NCBI GenBank assembly: GCA_020726505.1
Contig: JAHLEZ010000025.1
Location: 558,001-622,000 of the forward strand
DNA: 64,000 bases
DNA from: Leptodontidium sp. MPI-SDFR-AT-0119
Lineage: Eukaryota > Ascomycota > Leotiomycetes > Helotiales > Leptodontidiaceae
Direction of reading: 5' to 3'
A program made the position numbers and the translations under genes. Positions within the stretch are counted from its first letter, which is position 1, and every line of letters begins with the position of its first letter. A model generated the notes under the pieces. It was not told the DNA's origin, made no database searches, and saw only the letters and a program-made list of their open reading frames with translations. This document shows positions 59,116-64,000 of this stretch, in pieces.

Positions 59116-60024
59116 CTACGTGTAAGTATACTGGTTAATTGTGATATCGGCAACAGTCCAGGTTTTTCCCCCATCGGCAGTAACGAGACTACCGGAAGCA
59201 CCATTAAGTCCTAGAGTGTTTTTGTAGTTGGGATTGGCGGCGCTCATCGTGAGCTTGGTGTTAATATAATGGTGCGTCGGCACAGTCCCACATGTAGCTT
59301 GCTGACATTCCATGGCGGTACCCCAACCTAGACCACCTTTCCCACTTGCTACAAAATAATAAGCATGAATCAACCAAGTCAGATTAATATAGAGAATACG
59401 TACACGTAGAAAGAGTTGATACAACATTGCCGTTCACTGAGACGGTTTGATCTGTTTTCGCAGTAGCTGTGTTGTACTTGTCTGCGGGGAAGTCAGCACC
59501 AAGACATAAATCTATAACCCTAACTTCTGACGTACAGTGATATGTAACCTGATCACCTGGGTTTGCTTTGAAGACTGCTCCATCTTCTTGGTTCGCTAGG
59601 GATGGTAAGAACAGGATATGCTTAGAGGGGAAATAGAATAATACCTTCTAGCGTGCTTGCGGTAATGCACCACTTCACCTCGTTCGCAGCCAGGTTACAA
59701 GGAGATCTATGTATTCATACCGTAAGCTCCACATCCGGTATATACTGGGTCAGTTCCAAAGTTCCCAACTTACCCCACGCCAACGGTTGAGATGGCAAGA
59801 CCTTGGACAAGATCACCGTCATCCATTCCCATGCCAGGCCAGAGACCAAGGTTTCCAGTGTGCGGATTCTGCAGATTCGGCAAGACAAGAGTAGTAGTCG
59901 CTTCTGTGATGTAGGTACCACTCAAAGTCGGGCCGGTTGAGAAATAGTTTCCGAAGGAAAAATATTGACGTGGCACAACAGATGCGGCCACGGTGGGGAC
60001 CAGAACAAACAGCAGAGAAAACAT
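59116..60024 (-). CDS. Secreted protein, multi-exon, unnamed fungal family
   Basis: The start at 60024 gives MFSLLFVLVPTVAASVVPRQ, a signal peptide with a likely Lys/Arg-type pro-site. The mature part has FSTGPTLSGTYITEATTTLVLP, then LGLWPGMGMDDGDLVQGLAIS, in exon 1 (60024 to about 59772). Later pieces on the same strand read NLAANEVKWCITASTLEG (about 59690-59640), GAVFKANPGDQVTYH, ATAKTDQTVSVNG and the last exon SGKGGLGWGTAMECQQATCG to TWTVADITI, ending at 59116. The join near 59730-59690 could not be made in frame with standard splice sites, so a frameshift or unusual intron is possible. The WPGM, GD-V and EC..CG pattern belongs to a fungal secreted beta-rich family; I cannot name an activity. 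Confidence 0.65.
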
Positions 60025-61350
60025 TGTGATAAGTTCGTAACAGTTTTTTGATTGGAAAGTCAACAGCGGGTCGATGTGCCAAGAGATGAGAATGGAGAGT
60101 GCACCGAACAAAAGTCTCGGCGGCTTCCATTTATGTAAGGGTAGGAGCGAGGAAACATTGCACGATCTTCTATGGTAGCACACAACATTAATATCTACCC
60201 CTCCTTTTGTACAACATCACTTTCCACCAACTAAAAACAGAGGATGAAATAAAAACAAGGGCAATGGGACGAATGACCATTATATCGTAACCCATTGGTT
60301 GAACATTTCCTGGAGCAAAGGGGCTCATAAGAGGGGTAGGTTACACTGTGATCAATACTGCGAGCTAGGCAAGCACGCATCGTACTGCTCGATCCACCAA
60401 TACAACCTATATCGGAAGGTGGTTCATTTGCAGCTTCCTAGCACAACCAGGTCAAGGTTGTTTGTAAAAGAATGAGTGTCCCCATTTGAAAGACCTGAGG
60501 ATGTCTGTCATTAGCTCTGGTCTGATTCAAGATGCTGCTCTCTGCGCTCTCTTTGGAGGAACCGTTTTGACCGGAAACTCATTAGAACTAGAATGCAGAG
60601 ATCGGCGTCTAACGGCAAAGCCGGCCGGAAAATCTGTCATGTCGGTCAATCCTTTTGAAATTAATCAATACGAGGAGATCTCTACAAGATCTGAAAGCGG
60701 GGTCGTCTGATGATGACAGTAAAATTGAGGGAGGAACGAAGGAGAGCCAGAGAGGCCGGGGTGGGGACAGGGATTAATGATTGGAGCGCATCAAGTAAAC
60801 AGCAAGCATGGGGTGGTAATTTACCCAACGAGAAGATATCCAATGGTGCAATTCAGTGACTTTTAGCCATACGAGAAGATAAGTAATGGTCGCGAAGAAG
60901 GAACGTGGGAAATCAAGTACCGTATGTAACATCAGAAAGTAACAGCGGCCACCGGACGAGGTTCTTAATTTGTCCGCAGCATTATTCGCATATAAATTAA
61001 CACGAAAGCTTATCCAAGTTTTTGCGGGCCTGTTCGGATTCACGGCTATGCGATCCAATATCTACTCCTTGCGAAAATGCTTAACGGGCCTGGAAACTTC
61101 TCCATGTCTATCAAATATCTTCTCTCGATGGGCGGAGGAAGAAAACTAAAGCAGTTGACATCGATTTTGTGATGCTAGGGTGAACGGTTGTGACATGTTA
61201 GCAAGTGTTCAGAGAACGATATAGTGGGTTCAGTTAGAAAGATACTTTGTGAAGCTTTATTTACATACAAGTCAGGGGTGCCATAGCTCTCACATCCTAG
61301 ATTTCCTGGAAATCTGTACCTTTCCAACTGAACCCTCCTAGAATAGTAGT
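60025..61350. other. Intergenic
   Basis: Open frames at 60486-60710 and 60774-61058 show no domain or signal peptide and I do not support them. This probably holds the promoter of the secreted-protein gene (60025 upward) and the 3' flank of the next. Confidence 0.4.
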
Positions 61351-64000
61351 CTAGGCCAATTGCACAGTGACTTTCGCAGACGACAGAGGAATCTGCCATC
61401 CTAATCGAGCCTTTGCTATTCCAGTCGTTGTGACCGAGTAGTTCCTTGTCCCAGTGGTGCTTTCCGTCCAGAGCACCGCATTCGCTGCCACCGGTACGCC
61501 AGAAAGCTGTGAAAGAGTAACACTGATTGCGCCAGTGCTAGGCACGTAACTGAAGCTCTCAATGATACCGGCGTCAATGGTGATCAATACCCCCAGTGGC
61601 CCGAGAAAGACCCTTCTTCTTACTGGGTCAGTCGTTTGCACGGTGACTGAAGTGCCCAGGTTGGTCAGTACACCACCATATGCCACAAGGCCAACAGCAC
61701 TATCCTGGGCAACATATGTCCCGGCCCCAAGCGCAAGACCTACGAAATTTGGCCCGTAGTCTCCACTGATGCCATCCCATTTCAACGTATCAGGCCAAGA
61801 GTGGAAAGATGCAGCGGCAAACCCATCCTGGTTGATGTTTGAGACTGGTCCACTTACTCCACCGTACGCAACTCGAAGAAGATAAGAGTCCGAAGGATTA
61901 CTGCGGAACGCACCGAGCAGGACAAGAGCGTTCAAACCAGATCCATAATGGTGGATTTGACGCTCGATGCGACGAAGCTTGCCTCCGTATCTGGATGATG
62001 GCTTGTTAGTATTTATGATAAGATGCATCAGGAGTAGGTACCGGCGAGTTCAAGTAGGGTACACAGAGTATTAGGTGCCAGGTAGCTCAGATTAGGAAGT
62101 CAATGGGTCTTACATGTTGTCCCAGTATCGTCGTGCATTACCGTTCCACCCCCAGTGTGGTACAGTCGGCATGTATCCTAAAACGCTATTCACCGTCTTT
62201 GTCACAGTGCTAGAATATCCGAAGTATCTAGTGGTGTCAAAGTTAGTGATCTTCAACCTTAGAGCTAGAAAACCCTTACTTTGACCAATAGTACACCCCT
62301 TCTTGTCCTGTTGAGTCCCAAGCCATTTCGCTACCAAAGGGGACTGCTTCAGAATTCCATTGAGTAGCACGAGACCTCATTGCTGTAGTTAGTGTCTGCG
62401 CTTGAGTGGAGAGACCCTCACGAATGAGATCAGCAAGGATTTCGCCGAAAACGGTCTCGCCCATAAGCCCTACTCGATTATATCCAACATTGGTCTGCAT
62501 TGCTCGGATGATGGTACTGTATGCTTGGTTGAGATACCAATTCCAAGTGTGGCTCTTGATGAGACTTGGGTAAGCCCTTCCAGCACGGTACAGACCCCAA
62601 TATGCCGCAGCAACATGGACATAGTCATAGGCACGATCAGTTGCATATGCTGATGCTTTGTTCCAGGATGTCCAGCTCCTCCAGTCCATGCTGCTGTCAT
62701 ACGTATACCCAGCAATGGCCCCTGGCTGGTAGTAGAAAATGCTCTTCCTCACTGCAAAATCAGACGTCTGGATAGTCTTCCATAAAACGCCATCGATGAA
62801 TGATTCAAGCTTTGTAATTTCGTCCCCATTCGGTTGTACTGCTTGTTTTATGCATGCAGCCAGGAAGGATCCCGCACCAGCTTCATCGCTGAGGCCAGCA
62901 ACCCAGACTCTCGAATCTTGCTTGACAATAGATCTTGTTTCATAGTCATAAGTCATCACCGAAGGCGCGCGTCCGAAAGGGTCTGATGTGTCGGTAAACC
63001 ATTGACTTGTCGTGAGGAACTGGCCAAGGTTTGCAACCGCCGTTGTTCCCGGCTTGGTGATATAGTAGTGTATCGTTTGCACTTTTCCATCGGCATAAGA
63101 TACGGTCAATCGAGCGCGGCCCCATGCGTTCTCAGAGGGAGTTACTGTGTAACGTCCGTTACCGGTCGAAACTAGTGCCAACGCGCCCGCTGGTTTCACA
63201 GTCGTTGAGCTGACAGAAGTCGACGCCTGGAGGAACAAATCGGCAGCTGAGCCTCTGGGAATGATATACCCCGGAACTCCTTGAGCAACAGGCGTCCCCG
63301 TTCCCTTGACAGTCGAGTCAAAATCTCTGACGCCGTTTTTCGCCACTGAGAATCGAAGCCCAAACTTCAGTGACCCGCCGGGCTGAAGTGTTCTTGAGGA
63401 GGGCTCATTCCATGGCTCCTTGCCAACCCACTCGTTCTCAGCCCAGGCCTTGCTCAATACTTGCCACTCGTAAAAGCCTTCAAAAACCTGACTGCCGTAA
63501 GCAGTGTCGTCGTAGTAAGCCTCTGCCAGGTTACGATAGGCTTCCATCGGTGTATCACCGAGAGGCGTGACCACTAGCGCTGGACCGATTCCACTTGTAG
63601 GTCCAATGCGAATCTGACCTGCGTGCATTCCGATATATGGATCGGAGAGGGAAGTTAAGCTTGCTATGTCAGTGGCCAGACGATTTGTGAAAATGCTGTT
63701 GAATTCTGCGGGGAAGCCTAAGCTTCCGATCTCGATGGCTGAAGCTCCAGAATTTTGAATGGTAAATTGGAGGCCAAGATCCCCAGACACATCAATCCAT
63801 TCCCGAGTAATGTTCAAGGGTCCAGTAGGAAGGGTTGGTGCAAGCGCGGACGCTGCCAATGCTGCTGTGGAAAGTGAGGTTATTTTCTTTCTTGACGTGG
63901 AGGAATCGCCGCTGATCCAGGCCGTGCTTCCTGATTGTCGGTAGCGAAACGTGATGTCACCCCAGTGATATTGACCATTTTTGGCTCGGCGAGAGAGGAA
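61351..64000 (-). CDS. Large extracellular glycosidase-like protein (DUF5695-type), 5' end outside the window
   Basis: The frame is open to the right edge, so the start is not seen; the Met at 63859 is internal because the same frame continues upstream (WGDITFRYRQSGSTAWISG). The long exon (edge to about 62283) shows a beta-sandwich N-terminal part (EWIDVSGDLGLQFTIQNSG), then a helical region rich in Trp/Tyr (YDSSMDWRSWTSWNKASAYA, HVAAAYWGLYR, WNWYLNQAY) as in six-hairpin glycosidases. Exons about 62253-62113 and about 61995-61351 finish with a beta-rich tail ending VTVQLA. I associate this layout with the DUF5695 family from memory; the substrate is unknown. The tail lacks a transmembrane or GPI-like end. 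Confidence 0.7.

Overview
This window looks like nuclear DNA of a filamentous ascomycete (Pezizomycotina). The genes carry short introns with GT...AG ends. Two encode fungal Zn(II)2Cys6 regulators, several encode secreted proteins, and the genome is split between gene-bearing blocks of balanced composition and long AT-rich blocks of decayed transposons. The decay pattern (Asp to Asn, Pro to Leu, Glu to Lys, Gln or Trp to stop) is what C-to-T repeat-induced point mutation (RIP) produces. The overall look resembles Leotiomycetes, but that placement is a guess.

Layout. 1-11.8 kb is AT-rich transposon DNA: a Ty1/copia remnant on the minus strand with matching LTR-end copies at 1-73 and 8781-8853, two non-autonomous inverted-repeat elements (1078-1550 and 7087-7634), part of a gypsy-associated repeat and a tandem repeat. 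11.8-13.8 kb is a seven-exon cytochrome P450 on the minus strand. 14.26-17.85 kb is a complete but mutated Tc1/mariner-type element with perfect 71-bp terminal inverted repeats. Directly after it lies a decayed second P450 (about 18.0-19.8 kb). 20.3-46.4 kb is the gene-rich core. 46.6-47.1 kb is a 462-bp inverted-repeat element. 47.7-54.5 kb is again AT-rich, with gypsy RNase H, gag and repeat remnants. 54.9-64 kb carries four secreted-protein genes, one of them a four-exon, eight-cysteine small protein, and the last one runs off the right edge.

The core holds a set of enzymes that could form one catabolic route. They are a flavin aromatic hydroxylase, a VOC-fold enzyme with a His-His-Glu extradiol-type metal triad, a fumarylacetoacetate-hydrolase-family enzyme, a SnoaL/NTF2-like protein, a broken short-chain dehydrogenase, acetoacetyl-CoA synthetase, and all three specific subunits of a branched-chain 2-oxoacid dehydrogenase (E2, E1-beta, E1-alpha) side by side. 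Two Zn2Cys6 regulators lie in the block. One looks intact; the other has lost a zinc-ligand cysteine and has an in-frame stop. A TRI12-type efflux pump survives only as a fragment. The reading I favour is a fungal aromatic ring-cleavage (meta-type) and 2-oxoacid oxidation cluster, partly eroded. The main alternative is leucine/branched-chain acid breakdown, with acetoacetyl-CoA synthetase recovering the acetoacetate. Both readings are inference from gene content; the individual enzyme families are well supported.

Exon boundaries were read by eye from splice signals and reading frame and should be treated as proposals.
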